From: JADCRZ01 sp037718865
GTDB lineage: Bacteria; Bacteroidota; Bacteroidia; Chitinophagales; Chitinophagaceae
Reading direction: 5' to 3'
Length of the DNA stretch: 64,000 nt
NCBI GenBank assembly: GCA_037718865.1
Contig: JBBJMP010000004.1
Coordinates: forward strand, 124,001 to 188,000
Below, in pieces: positions 44,813 to 54,016 of the stretch; the stretch's first letter is position 1; each line of letters starts with the position of its first letter. The translations under genes were made by a program, and so were the position numbers. The notes below the pieces were generated by a model. The model worked only from the letters and a program-made list of their open reading frames with translations, was not told the origin of the DNA and searched no databases.

Positions 44813-47800
44813 TCATTCCACACTAACCCGAACCCCTTCACTATGACTGCCAAACTCAGGAGCATACATAGATTGAATACTGGTAATGCCGCTACTGAAA
44901 TTTCCGGTATGTGTTACGAACAAGAGGTATTCGAAAACGTACTCACCTCTCGGTAACCAGTGAAAGAAAAAGCTGGTGCTTGCATCTCGGGTGGTCTCAT
45001 AATAACCCAATCCGCCCTGCCATTTATAAGCACTAAGCACGTTCACCGGCTCCATGCAACTGGCCCGCATATCTTTCATATGCACATACTCCATATCCCT
45101 GTCGACCTTTAATACTATCCTTACTTTGACCTTATCGCCTGTCTTCAATACCTCACCATCTGATATTGGTTGAAGTACAGGGCCTCTGTCTGAATGCTTT
45201 TCAATGAATAACCGTTTAGCCAGTTTGAGGGGTGTAGCAGATGAGGTAATGTTATCCAGATTTTCAAAATATTGCCAGTAAACCGCACCCCAGGCAACAC
45301 CAACGCTATGCCGACTTGAAGGCTGTTGGCCCTTTCCGGAGGAATTAGGAGAGTTCTGAACCTTTACGGAAATCTGACCCATGGATGCATTAACAAACGC
45401 TCCTTCAAATGTTTTCCTGAAATAGCCAGTTCCCGTTTCCTGCTTCTCTTCGTTTGAAACTACATGCTTATCTCCTAAATTAATCTCCACTACCGGCTCG
45501 GCGCTTAGCCAGTCACTGCCCAGCAGTAATAAGGCATAACACGCATCTGCAGTGGCTTTGGTGGTTTTCCAGTGGTGAAGTTGCTTTTGCTTTAAGAGCC
45601 AGGTTTTGAGGTTATCCACCGTTTGGGTGTCCCTGGCAATCTCGCTAAAGGCTTCTATGAGCAGGCTTTGGGTTTCGACCGGTGCCTGGTACCAATAATA
45701 ACCGATCCTGTTGTCTTTCCAATACATCCCCAGTTCTTCGTCTACGATGGCGTTTTCCTTTAATGACCTTAAGATAGCGTTGGCGGTTTTTGAATCTCCC
45801 GACCTGGCCAGAGCCAGGGCAATCATGCCTTGTAGGTATTTATTTTGTGTCAGCCACAACTGCTGCGATTGTTTACGGTAATAATTTAAGGCTTCAACGG
45901 TTTCACCTGGAACAGGAAGTTCTTTGAAAAAACTACGCATGTATAAGTACTGAACCTGGAGCCCGTCAATGTATTGCGGTGGGGCATTTTTCCCTTTTTG
46001 CTTCCGAAGTAAATAGTCTTCCTTTAATCTTTTGTCGAGGTAGGCTACGGCGGCTGCTATCATGCTATTACCGTTTCCGGACGACACCGGCCATGCCTGC
46101 AATCTCTTTAAACGGCCTATACCTGTTAAAATATACTGGGTTATAAATCGGTCATCGGGACCGCCTTCGAACCACATAAATCCTCCGTTTGGTGATTGTA
46201 ATCTGGCCAGTTTATCCAGTGAGGACTGCCCGTTTTTGATCATGGATGCCCGATCAAATAACAAGGCGACATTCTTTTGTTGCTCCGCTGCTGATTTTGC
46301 CTCCAGCACCCAGGGTGTTTCTTCCAGGAGGATGGATTTTAAACCAGGGTCGTTCATCAGGCCCTTTCCTGGCTCCCCGCCTTGCGAAGGAGGGGTAGGG
46401 ATGGTAGATGCAATCCTGGCTGCTAATGCATTGGCGTAAAACCGGTTAAAAGCCTGTTCGGAACTTTCATTGGGGTTCTCCAGGAGATAAGGCAAAGATT
46501 GAACCGCATACCAGGCCGGATTAGTTGTAAACTCGACCGTTAGCGAATGATGCTTTAAAGTTTCACTTCCGCCTCCGGATTGAAGTAGTTTTTCAAAACG
46601 GGCCTTTTTAACGGCAGTCCCGCGTACAGGTAGCGGAAGACTTTCCGTTACGAGTGTATTATTTGTCACTACCGGCAACGCTGATTCTTCGCCATCACTG
46701 AGTGCACCTTCTCCGCTACCAGCGGAAGCAATGGCCGACCTGGCGACAAACCGGTAAATGAGCGCCGTTTTGTACTGGTAAGGAACCTGGATGTTAAAGC
46801 TGGCAACGGTAGATTTGCCGGCCTCTGCGGTAAAATACTGGTTAGCGGTCATGTTTTGAAACCATCCATCTACCGGTTGCATGGAAGCGGCATCCAATAA
46901 TTCCAGTTGTACCGTTCCGGTCAGGTCCTTGCCCGTCAGGTTAACAATTTTGGTGCTGAGTGCCATGCGGTCTCCTTCGCGGAGGAATCTCGGCACATTA
47001 GGTTGCACCATAAACTGTTTTTGGGTGATAATATCTTTTGTGGAGTATCCAAATGCTGCTTCTTTGGTGTAAGCAAGGGCCTGAAATTTCCAACGGGTCA
47101 GGGCCTCGGGGATGGTGAAGACAAATTCGATGTTGCCGGCGGTATCGGTTTTTAGGTCAGGAAGAAAGAAAGCGGTCTCGTTAAAATTCCTGCGTATCTG
47201 AACGGGCGATTGATCAGGCGTGGAGAAGGGGGCCGATTGATCGTCTTCTTTTGGAGTTCCTGTGGGGGCTTGCTTTCTCATTTCCCGGTCGCCTGCAACC
47301 TTATTCTGTTCGGTTTGGGCCAATGTCATATTCAAAGTACCTTCAGCAACAGGGGCAGACTGCACATCAAGACTTTCGCCGTTGATTCCGGCCGATGCTC
47401 TTAGCCTGGCATAGGGCCGGTTGAACTGCTTCAGGGCCAGGCGATCATATTCCTTAACGGGATATTTAAGGTCATTGGCTTGCTTAAATATTTCCTGTGA
47501 GTTAACCACTATAAAATTATAGTTACCCGTCCAGGATTCCCGGCTTGAATGCTGGGGCCAGATATCGGGCAAGCTCCAGCTATGCGGTGTAAACTGATCC
47601 AGGGAAGCGTCGTACATGGAAGCCAGCATGGCTGCAGCCAGCTTTTCCTTTTTATAACCACTAATCTTCAGCTTCCATTTTTCCTCGTTACCCGGCAGGG
47701 TTTTGTCGCGGAAGGTTTCATAACTGATGGTTAGTTCTTTATTTGTCCACGGAACACTCACCTGGTTGGAAACAAAATAAAAGCGGTTATGTTTTACAAA

Positions 47801-50800
47801 AAAGTGATAGACCCCAAAACCTCCCCGGTCCTTCTCTGAAACCGTAAAAGCAAAAGATTTTTTCTCATTGCTCAGGTTGACGAAACGATAAATAGACCCG
47901 GTACCAGCATCTCTCTCTGTTTCCTGATTCCCGCCTCCCGGCTCCGGACTACCCACTTTCTTCTCCCGGCTTGAATCGATCTGTTGTATTATAAACAAGT
48001 CGCTGGCAGATGAACCAATTGTTATTACTGATTTATCACCCGGTTGAATGATGTTATAACGTTGAGCTTTAAACGCGTACTGTGAAGAGCCAAACCCTTT
48101 TCCCTTTTCATCAAACAACTGGATATAACGGATATCCCTGACTTCAGACCCATATTTATCTTTGGTAGCAGCTTCAATGGCATACCATCCTTCTTCAAAT
48201 TTAGTGTTCCGTATCCCGATCCTTTTGTTTTCGGTAATTGAATCGGTAATACTAAAAACCAAAACTTGTTTATTCCAGCTTCGCTGATCGGATTCCTGCT
48301 GGTATTCATCGTATGGAAACAGTTTCACATATTCTTCCCTGCTCATTACAAACTGGTCCGGTTGCTGCCAGTAACGTTTTCGTATCAGGCGTTCAGGTGT
48401 TTGTAAGCGATAAATGGATACCTGCACCAATGCCGGTTGAAACTCACCGCTGAAATTTTGCGTGCGGACAATAATATGGTTAAGACTGTCGGTAGCTATC
48501 GTTTTGGAAGATGGCGCGCTGATGTTTATCTGAACAGTCTTATAAGATACAGTAACAGTCATTTCGCCGTTCCTTGTTTCTCCATTAATGTCGGTGATGT
48601 CGGTCATGATTTTATAATCGAAAACCGGATCAAACGCCTTGTTAACGGTTAAATCGGGAATGGCTTTAAAACGGATATAAAAATTTCCTTCCGAATCTGT
48701 TTCCAGGTAGCCGTTGGTTATCTCCATACCTGATGTGCGGGGGAAGCCCCAACGCCAGTACAGCCAGGGATAAATAAACCTGGGTTGTCTTATTACACGG
48801 TATTTAACCCGGGCACCATTTATGTTGTTACCTGCATAAGACTTTGCAGAGCCCGAGATCGTTATGCTGTCATTTACCTGGTAAGTGCCTTTGGGCTTAT
48901 TGTATTCAATGAAAAATTTAGGGCGCTTGTAAGCTTCAACAGCGATGAAAACGTTGCCTTTATTCTCCTGATCTGTAATGCGAAACTGACCGTTTAACAC
49001 AGTAGTCGGCAGTACAAAGCTTCCGCTGTAAGCTCCAAATTCATTTGTTTTTACTTCCAGGGAGTCTGACTGCTCACCATTGGCATTAAACAATTTTACC
49101 CATGTCTTATAGTCGGCCAGCACCTTGCTCGTCCTCCGGTCATTATTCCTTGTTATTGCGATACCTTTGAAATAAACGGTCTGGCCGGGACGATAAATGG
49201 AACGATCCGTAAAATAAAATACCCTGGCATGTTTCTGCTCAAATTCAGCGGTTGAAGCGCCAGTGCGATCTTCTCCGGCATTTCCATCGCGGTAATATGT
49301 GTAAAACTGTTCTTCCATAAAAAGCTGGTCGTTCGCATGTCGTATATCCAGGCGTATACCCTCCTGCCTTGGTTTATTTACTGCCAGTTTAAAATAACCG
49401 TTCTCATCACTTACCAGCCTTTCCCCTTTTATGAGCCCATTGCGGCGAAGGGTGTAATCATATTGCTGGTGCCACACCTGGACGGTGGCCTTTGACAAGG
49501 GTTTACCGGTTTCACGATGTAAGAGAAAGTATTCATTGCCGTTATTTACATAGCTTATTTCAGATGCATAAAAATATTGCACAGCCAGGATATTATTTGG
49601 CAAGGGGAAGTTTTGCTTTGCGCTGACCAGCAAGATGTACTCTCCTGGTGGCAACGCGTCTATTTTTATTTCAACGCTGTGGTTCTGGTAATCATTTGTT
49701 GCAGGCAGCGGTTGATTCCATGTACGGATAGGCGTTACCGTTGATACTTGTTTCCAGTAGTTGTCATCATAACGGTTATGCAGTTGATCTTTTAAGTCGT
49801 CTTTCAGTGGGATAATCCGGCAGAAGATCTGTTTCAGGTTTCTGTAACTGACTAACGTTCTGAAGGGCTGACCAGGTGTATTGACTTTTTCTGTAGTGAG
49901 CTGCAATCTTTCCCTTTCAATTTCACGGAGTAATCGAAGTGCATTTGATTTACCCTCGCTTTCGCTTTTCTGCTGCAATAACTGATCAATGAGAGTCTTT
50001 GCCCGGATATATTCAAAGCGTTTGCTTGTATCTGTAAACGGATCATAACCGGCGGCTCTGTCTGCGTGCCATTGGGCCAGCAAATACATAACCTGTGCGG
50101 CAACCGGTTCTCCAGGAAATTTGGTTATAAGATCTTGTAAAGCTTTCGCATACAGCGCTTCCTTATTCTCCATGTTTCCGTGTTGGTAAACGAACCGGAT
50201 CCTGTGCAGGTCCGCATCGATATATGCGTCAGGCCTGGTATCGCCGGCATGAAATGACAGTAATTCCTGGTAGAGTAGTAAGGCCTGGTGATGAAGAGAG
50301 AGCGAATCGGCTGTCGCGATCTTGAGCTTGCTGAATATAGGCGCCGGTGCTAAGTAGCGTTCGTCGGTAATCTGGAAAGAGTAAGCCGGTTTGATTATAT
50401 CACGTTCATCATTTCGGAAATAATCCAGTGCACGATTTGCGAGCAGGTCAAAAAGTGTTGGTCGCAGGTGACGTGTGTTTCCTTTCACGATGAGAACATC
50501 GTAAGGTTCAAGCCTTGTTTGTTTAAGAAGTTGTTGATTACGGATAGAGGCCGTATATAGCTGAGTGATCTTTTCATGAAAATCACTGATGCCCCAGGTA
50601 CTGATGTCGTCATTTTTATATTCAGTGGTCCGGGTTCTTTCGTATAATTGCCAGCGGTGCGTTTGTAAATAGAGGAGATACTTTTCCGCCAGCAGACTGT
50701 TCAGAATGTATGAAGCCGGTTCTCTCATGTTTCCTACTTCTTTTTCCAGGTCAGGTAGATTTTGGGCTTCCACATTATCGAGTAATTCTTGCAGAACCAC

Positions 50801-51025
50801 CTGGTATAACAGGGTTTTTATTAACTGAGCATCCTGATTCTCTTTTTTTGCCAGGACGTAAATTTTTTTTACTTCCGCCAGCGCAGATTTGGTAAGCCCT
50901 TTTTTTTCGATCAGATCATCCGTCTTCTTCCAAAGCGAATCATAGTTCCGCGTAGTGTTCTGTCCACCGGCCTGTATAAAGAGTAAAAAGCAGAAAGTAA
51001 AAAGAGCAAATTTTATAAGACGCAT
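44813..51025 (-). CDS. Alpha-2-macroglobulin family protein without thioester cysteine
   Basis: 2,070 aa with a signal peptide (MRLIKFALFTFCFLLFIQAGG region) and no lipobox. After a helical N-terminal part, macroglobulin-type beta domains follow (MG2-like SIYRPGQTVYFKGIAITRN at about 610), then the A2M signature LPDLKTDTAGNIEFVFTIPEALTRWKFQAL (about 1285-1315) and an alpha-toroid domain (about 1490-1830). At the thioester position the sequence is ESSEQ, with Ser1521 instead of the GCxEQ cysteine, so covalent protease trapping is not expected. Residues about 1541-1551 are repeat-derived. Bacterial A2Ms inhibit proteases near the envelope; this one may act by another mode. Confidence 0.9.
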   Translation of the reverse strand: MRLIKFALFTFCFLLFIQAGGQNTTRNYDSLWKKTDDLIEKKGLTKSALAEVKKIYVLAKKENQDAQLIKTLLYQVVLQELLDNVEAQNLPDLEKEVGNMREPASYILNSLLAEKYLLYLQTHRWQLYERTRTTEYKNDDISTWGISDFHEKITQLYTASIRNQQLLKQTRLEPYDVLIVKGNTRHLRPTLFDLLANRALDYFRNDERDIIKPAYSFQITDERYLAPAPIFSKLKIATADSLSLHHQALLLYQELLSFHAGDTRPDAYIDADLHRIRFVYQHGNMENKEALYAKALQDLITKFPGEPVAAQVMYLLAQWHADRAAGYDPFTDTSKRFEYIRAKTLIDQLLQQKSESEGKSNALRLLREIERERLQLTTEKVNTPGQPFRTLVSYRNLKQIFCRIIPLKDDLKDQLHNRYDDNYWKQVSTVTPIRTWNQPLPATNDYQNHSVEIKIDALPPGEYILLVSAKQNFPLPNNILAVQYFYASEISYVNNGNEYFLLHRETGKPLSKATVQVWHQQYDYTLRRNGLIKGERLVSDENGYFKLAVNKPRQEGIRLDIRHANDQLFMEEQFYTYYRDGNAGEDRTGASTAEFEQKHARVFYFTDRSIYRPGQTVYFKGIAITRNNDRRTSKVLADYKTWVKLFNANGEQSDSLEVKTNEFGAYSGSFVLPTTVLNGQFRITDQENKGNVFIAVEAYKRPKFFIEYNKPKGTYQVNDSITISGSAKSYAGNNINGARVKYRVIRQPRFIYPWLYWRWGFPRTSGMEITNGYLETDSEGNFYIRFKAIPDLTVNKAFDPVFDYKIMTDITDINGETRNGEMTVTVSYKTVQINISAPSSKTIATDSLNHIIVRTQNFSGEFQPALVQVSIYRLQTPERLIRKRYWQQPDQFVMSREEYVKLFPYDEYQQESDQRSWNKQVLVFSITDSITENKRIGIRNTKFEEGWYAIEAATKDKYGSEVRDIRYIQLFDEKGKGFGSSQYAFKAQRYNIIQPGDKSVITIGSSASDLFIIQQIDSSREKKVGSPEPGGGNQETERDAGTGSIYRFVNLSNEKKSFAFTVSEKDRGGFGVYHFFVKHNRFYFVSNQVSVPWTNKELTISYETFRDKTLPGNEEKWKLKISGYKKEKLAAAMLASMYDASLDQFTPHSWSLPDIWPQHSSRESWTGNYNFIVVNSQEIFKQANDLKYPVKEYDRLALKQFNRPYARLRASAGINGESLDVQSAPVAEGTLNMTLAQTEQNKVAGDREMRKQAPTGTPKEDDQSAPFSTPDQSPVQIRRNFNETAFFLPDLKTDTAGNIEFVFTIPEALTRWKFQALAYTKEAAFGYSTKDIITQKQFMVQPNVPRFLREGDRMALSTKIVNLTGKDLTGTVQLELLDAASMQPVDGWFQNMTANQYFTAEAGKSTVASFNIQVPYQYKTALIYRFVARSAIASAGSGEGALSDGEESALPVVTNNTLVTESLPLPVRGTAVKKARFEKLLQSGGGSETLKHHSLTVEFTTNPAWYAVQSLPYLLENPNESSEQAFNRFYANALAARIASTIPTPPSQGGEPGKGLMNDPGLKSILLEETPWVLEAKSAAEQQKNVALLFDRASMIKNGQSSLDKLARLQSPNGGFMWFEGGPDDRFITQYILTGIGRLKRLQAWPVSSGNGNSMIAAAVAYLDKRLKEDYLLRKQKGKNAPPQYIDGLQVQYLYMRSFFKELPVPGETVEALNYYRKQSQQLWLTQNKYLQGMIALALARSGDSKTANAILRSLKENAIVDEELGMYWKDNRIGYYWYQAPVETQSLLIEAFSEIARDTQTVDNLKTWLLKQKQLHHWKTTKATADACYALLLLGSDWLSAEPVVEINLGDKHVVSNEEKQETGTGYFRKTFEGAFVNASMGQISVKVQNSPNSSGKGQQPSSRHSVGVAWGAVYWQYFENLDNITSSATPLKLAKRLFIEKHSDRGPVLQPISDGEVLKTGDKVKVRIVLKVDRDMEYVHMKDMRASCMEPVNVLSAYKWQGGLGYYETTRDASTSFFFHWLPRGEYVFEYLLFVTHTGNFSSGITSIQSMYAPEFGSHSEGVRVSVE
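46373..46404. repeat. CCCCT-type palindrome in frame inside the A2M gene
   Basis: CTCCCCGCCTTGCGAAGGAG plus GGGTAGGGATGG match intergenic elements such as 25396. On the coding strand it gives TPPSQGG, with flanking EPGKG, in the alpha-toroid domain. It keeps the reading frame. Confidence 0.65.
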
Positions 51026-51123
51026 CTCGGTTTTTATTTAGTCAAAGTTAACAAGTCACCGTAAAGATGCAGTTTTCAGTGTTATTTCATAAAGCAGGAA
51101 GATTTTGATGGGATGATTCATTT

Positions 51124-51175
51124 GCCGCAGATTTGGGGATTGTTCCCATCAATGATTAATCTGCTAATCTGCGGC
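51124..51175. repeat. GCCGCAGATT hairpin between sucD and A2M
   Basis: GCCGCAGATT (51124-51133) and AATCTGCGGC (51166-51175) form a perfect ten-pair stem with an extra AATCTGC copy in the loop. It lies in the 213-base gap between the sucD stop and A2M start. Best-preserved member of its family here. Confidence 0.75.
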
Positions 51176-51238
51176 TACTTCTTAAAATAAAAAAGTAGCA
51201 CAATTGCGCTGCTTTACGTAAACAAGTTAACATGCTGA

Positions 51239-52114
51239 TTACTTATTATTAATCACTTCAGCCATTTTTTTCCCGATATCTGCGGGACTTTGCACTACAT
51301 AAATGCCACATTCTTCCATTATTTTCATCTTAGCGGCTGCGGTGTCGTCAGCCCCGCCAATGATGGCTCCCGCATGACCCATCCGGCGACCGGGAGGAGC
51401 CGTTTGGCCGGCTATAAATCCAACTACCGGCTTGGAGCCGTTTTCCCTTATCCAGTTGGCAGCATCTGCTTCCATGCTGCCACCGATCTCACCAATCATT
51501 ACAATACCTTCCGTCTCCGGATCGTTCATTAATAATTCTACGGCTTCTTTTGTAGGAGTGCCAATGATCGGATCTCCGCCGATGCCGATAGCAGTAGAGA
51601 TACCCAAACCCGCTTTTGCAACCTGGTCTGCAGCTTCGTAAGTTAAAGTACCGGATTTAGAAACAATGCCGATCTTTCCCTTTTTGAATACAAAGCCAGG
51701 CATTATCCCCACCTTGCATTCATCAGCGGTGATAACCCCAGGGCAGTTTGGGCCTATTAAACGCACCTGTTTTCCCTTAAGATAATTTTTTGCATTTACC
51801 ATGTCTTGCACAGGAATTCCTTCCGTGATGCAAACAATCAATTCAACACCAGCATCAGCAGATTCCATTATGGCATCTGCTGCAAAAGCCGGCGGTACAA
51901 AGATAATCGACACATTGGCTCCGGTGGTTTGCACACATTCGGCTACCGTATTAAACACCGGACGGTCAAGATGTGAGGTTCCTCCTTTGCCCGGCGTAAC
52001 ACCACCTACCACCTGAGTGCCGTATTCAATCATCTGGGTGGCATGAAAACTTCCTTCCGTACCTGTAAAACCCTGAACCAGGATTTTAGAGCTTTTATTT
52101 ACAAGAACTGGCAT
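51239..52114 (-). CDS. sucD: Succinate-CoA ligase alpha subunit
   Basis: 291 aa from the ATG at 52114 (MPVLVNKSSKILVQGFTG, the usual SucD start); a longer frame to 52186 is only repeat-derived sequence. CoA-binding Rossmann domain with TGTEGSFHATQMIEYGTQVVGGVTPGKGG, then ligase domain with IGPNCPG, VSKSGTLTYEA, GIGGDPIIGT and the active-site His in GRRMGHAGAIIGG. It forms succinyl-CoA or succinate plus NTP in the TCA cycle with SucC, which is not adjacent, as is normal in Bacteroidota. Confidence 0.95.
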   Translation of the reverse strand: MPVLVNKSSKILVQGFTGTEGSFHATQMIEYGTQVVGGVTPGKGGTSHLDRPVFNTVAECVQTTGANVSIIFVPPAFAADAIMESADAGVELIVCITEGIPVQDMVNAKNYLKGKQVRLIGPNCPGVITADECKVGIMPGFVFKKGKIGIVSKSGTLTYEAADQVAKAGLGISTAIGIGGDPIIGTPTKEAVELLMNDPETEGIVMIGEIGGSMEADAANWIRENGSKPVVGFIAGQTAPPGRRMGHAGAIIGGADDTAAAKMKIMEECGIYVVQSPADIGKKMAEVINNK

Positions 52115-52154
52115 GTTGATTAAATTGATTGTGGGCAAAAATAGGGAAAAAACA

Positions 52155-52266
52155 ATGTGCAAATGTGCAAATGTGCAGATGTGCAAATATCGGATATTAA
52201 GTAGATTAGGTAGAAGAATGAACCGGGCTAATTTTCATTTTGCACATGTGCACATGTGCACATTTT
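52155..52266. repeat. TGTGCAAA-type microsatellite with inverted partner
   Basis: Four near-perfect copies of ATGTGCAAA/ATGTGCAG (52155-52190) are followed 48 bases on by TTTGCACATGTGCACATGTG and more (to 52266), the reverse complement. The block fills the gap between sucD and mlaF and would form a long hairpin in either transcript. Confidence 0.75.
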
Positions 52267-53097
52267 TCAACATGGCTTTAGATCCGGGCCATTGATCAGT
52301 TCATTCATGTCTCTGTCATTGTCTATTTTTCCGCTGGCTTCCAGCATACGCATATCCTTGGCATCTTTCAAGAATTCCGAGGCGAAAATGAATTCATTTA
52401 ATTTTTCATTCTTGCTGAAAATGATTTCTTTATTGTTTCCTTCCCATTCTTTGTTGCCCTGGTGCATATATATGATGTTATCGCCCACTTCCATAACGCT
52501 GTTCATGTCATGGGTGTTAACAACAGTGGTGATATTGTATTCTATCGTTAGTTCCTGAATAAGTTTATCGATAACCAATGATGTTTGGGGATCCAGCCCC
52601 GAATTGGGTTCATCACAAAACAGGTATTTCGGATTTAATACGATTGCCCGGGCGATGCCAACTCTTTTTTTCATTCCTCCACTTATTTCTGCTGGAAATT
52701 TTTTGTTTGCCTTTTCCAGGTTTACGCGGTCTAGCACCTCGTCGACCCTTTTGCGTTTTTTTCTGTACGACCAGTCTGTAAACATATCAAGGGGGAACAT
52801 CACATTGCGCTCCACATTCAAGCTATCAAACAGCGCAGATCCCTGGAAGAGCATGCCAATTTCCTTACGGATCTCCTTCCGGTCTTCATCAGACATGTGC
52901 GTAAACTCCTTCCCGTTGTAAAAAATTTCTCCCTCTTCCGGTTTGAATAGTCCGATCAAACATTTCATCAGGACGGTTTTACCGCTACCACTGCTGCCAA
53001 TAATTAGGTTGCATTTTCCATCATGCATGACCGCGTTTACGCCATTAATGATTACTTTATCCCCAAACCCCTTTTTTAAATTTTTAACTTCTATCAT
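52267..53097 (-). CDS. mlaF: MlaF-type ABC transporter ATPase
   Basis: 276 aa. Walker A GSSGSGKTV at about 34-42, Q-loop LFQGSALFDSLNV, signature EISGGMKKRVGIARAI, Walker B YLFCDEPNSGLDP, H-loop NTHDMNSV. The ISGGMKKR signature is typical of MlaF/Mkl, the ATPase of the phospholipid/sterol transporter. Its permease gene ends 39 bases upstream on the same strand. The usual substrate-binding MlaD is not in this window. The C-terminal ~40 residues are an extension. Confidence 0.92.
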   Translation of the reverse strand: MIEVKNLKKGFGDKVIINGVNAVMHDGKCNLIIGSSGSGKTVLMKCLIGLFKPEEGEIFYNGKEFTHMSDEDRKEIRKEIGMLFQGSALFDSLNVERNVMFPLDMFTDWSYRKKRKRVDEVLDRVNLEKANKKFPAEISGGMKKRVGIARAIVLNPKYLFCDEPNSGLDPQTSLVIDKLIQELTIEYNITTVVNTHDMNSVMEVGDNIIYMHQGNKEWEGNNKEIIFSKNEKLNEFIFASEFLKDAKDMRMLEASGKIDNDRDMNELINGPDLKPC

Positions 53098-53136
53098 ACG
53101 ATTTAATTACTCTATCGGTGATTTACCCTGATGGAT

Positions 53137-53880
53137 TTATAATAATAAGGCAGATAATATATAGTCGGCAAACAAAATCAACACGCAGCTAACCACCACA
53201 GACCGTGTGCTTGAACGTCCTATCTCCAGGGCCCCTCCCTCCACATAAAATCCGAAGTAGGCGGGAACACTGGAAATGATAAACGAAAACGTGTAGGCCT
53301 TTGACAAGGCAAAAAATACATTGTAAGGAACGAAATTCTGCTTTAGTCCTTTGTCAAATTCCTCGGCAGATAAAATGCCGGACCCCACCCCCGCAATACG
53401 CCCGCCGAGTATACCCAGGCCTGTAGCTATGACGACCAGCATGGGAATAACCAGCAGGGCAGCCACTATCTTTGGCAATACGAGATAGGCTTTAGTGTTT
53501 ATTCCCATAATTTCCAGCGCATCGATCTGTTCGCTTACCCTCATGTTTCCCAATTCACTGGCGATCTTGCTGCCTACTACGCCGGCCAGTACAATACAGA
53601 CTAGTGTAGGAGCAAACTCCAGGATCACGGTATCACGGACGATCTGAGCAATAGACGCCTTCGGAATGAGCGGACTTACCAGCTGGTAAGCCGTTTGAAC
53701 GGCAGAAACGGCGCCTATAAAAAAAGATATAATGGCTACTATTCCTAAAGACCCTATACCTATATCGGAACACTGGTGTATGAATTCTTTCCAGTAGACC
53801 TTCCAGTTTTCGGGAGTAGTAAACATCCCTCTGATCAGAAGAAGGAACTTGCCGATTTCGTGAAACAATTTCATAATCAT
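53137..53880 (-). CDS. mlaE: MlaE-family ABC transporter permease
   Basis: 247 aa with about five membrane helices. MlaE signatures: IGIGSLGIVAIISFFIGAVSAVQTAYQL, EFAPTLVCIVLAGVVGSKIASELGNMRVSEQIDALEIMGINTKAYLVLPKI, and GGRIAGVGSG. It forms the membrane channel for lipid movement between inner and outer membrane with MlaF. Operon with mlaF; 136 bases after maeB's stop. Confidence 0.94.
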   Translation of the reverse strand: MIMKLFHEIGKFLLLIRGMFTTPENWKVYWKEFIHQCSDIGIGSLGIVAIISFFIGAVSAVQTAYQLVSPLIPKASIAQIVRDTVILEFAPTLVCIVLAGVVGSKIASELGNMRVSEQIDALEIMGINTKAYLVLPKIVAALLVIPMLVVIATGLGILGGRIAGVGSGILSAEEFDKGLKQNFVPYNVFFALSKAYTFSFIISSVPAYFGFYVEGGALEIGRSSTRSVVVSCVLILFADYILSALLL

Positions 53881-54016
53881 ACGCGTATTTTATTCATAAA
53901 CAGTACATGCAATGTACCTGGCAACAGGAACATAAATTTACAGCTATCTTCTTCAACATTGATTCGCTTTACTCTTTCATTATTCTACAGCAGGTTTGAA
54001 ACCCAGGGAAAGACTA

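Noticed and set aside
44565..44846. A 93-aa plus-strand frame in the gap after A2M
   Set aside because: It overlaps two real genes and runs through repeat sequence; no domain or signal peptide is convincing.
52113..52295. A short Cys-rich open frame on the plus strand
   Set aside because: It is a translation of the TGTGCAAA repeat block and reads into the mlaF gene on the wrong strand.
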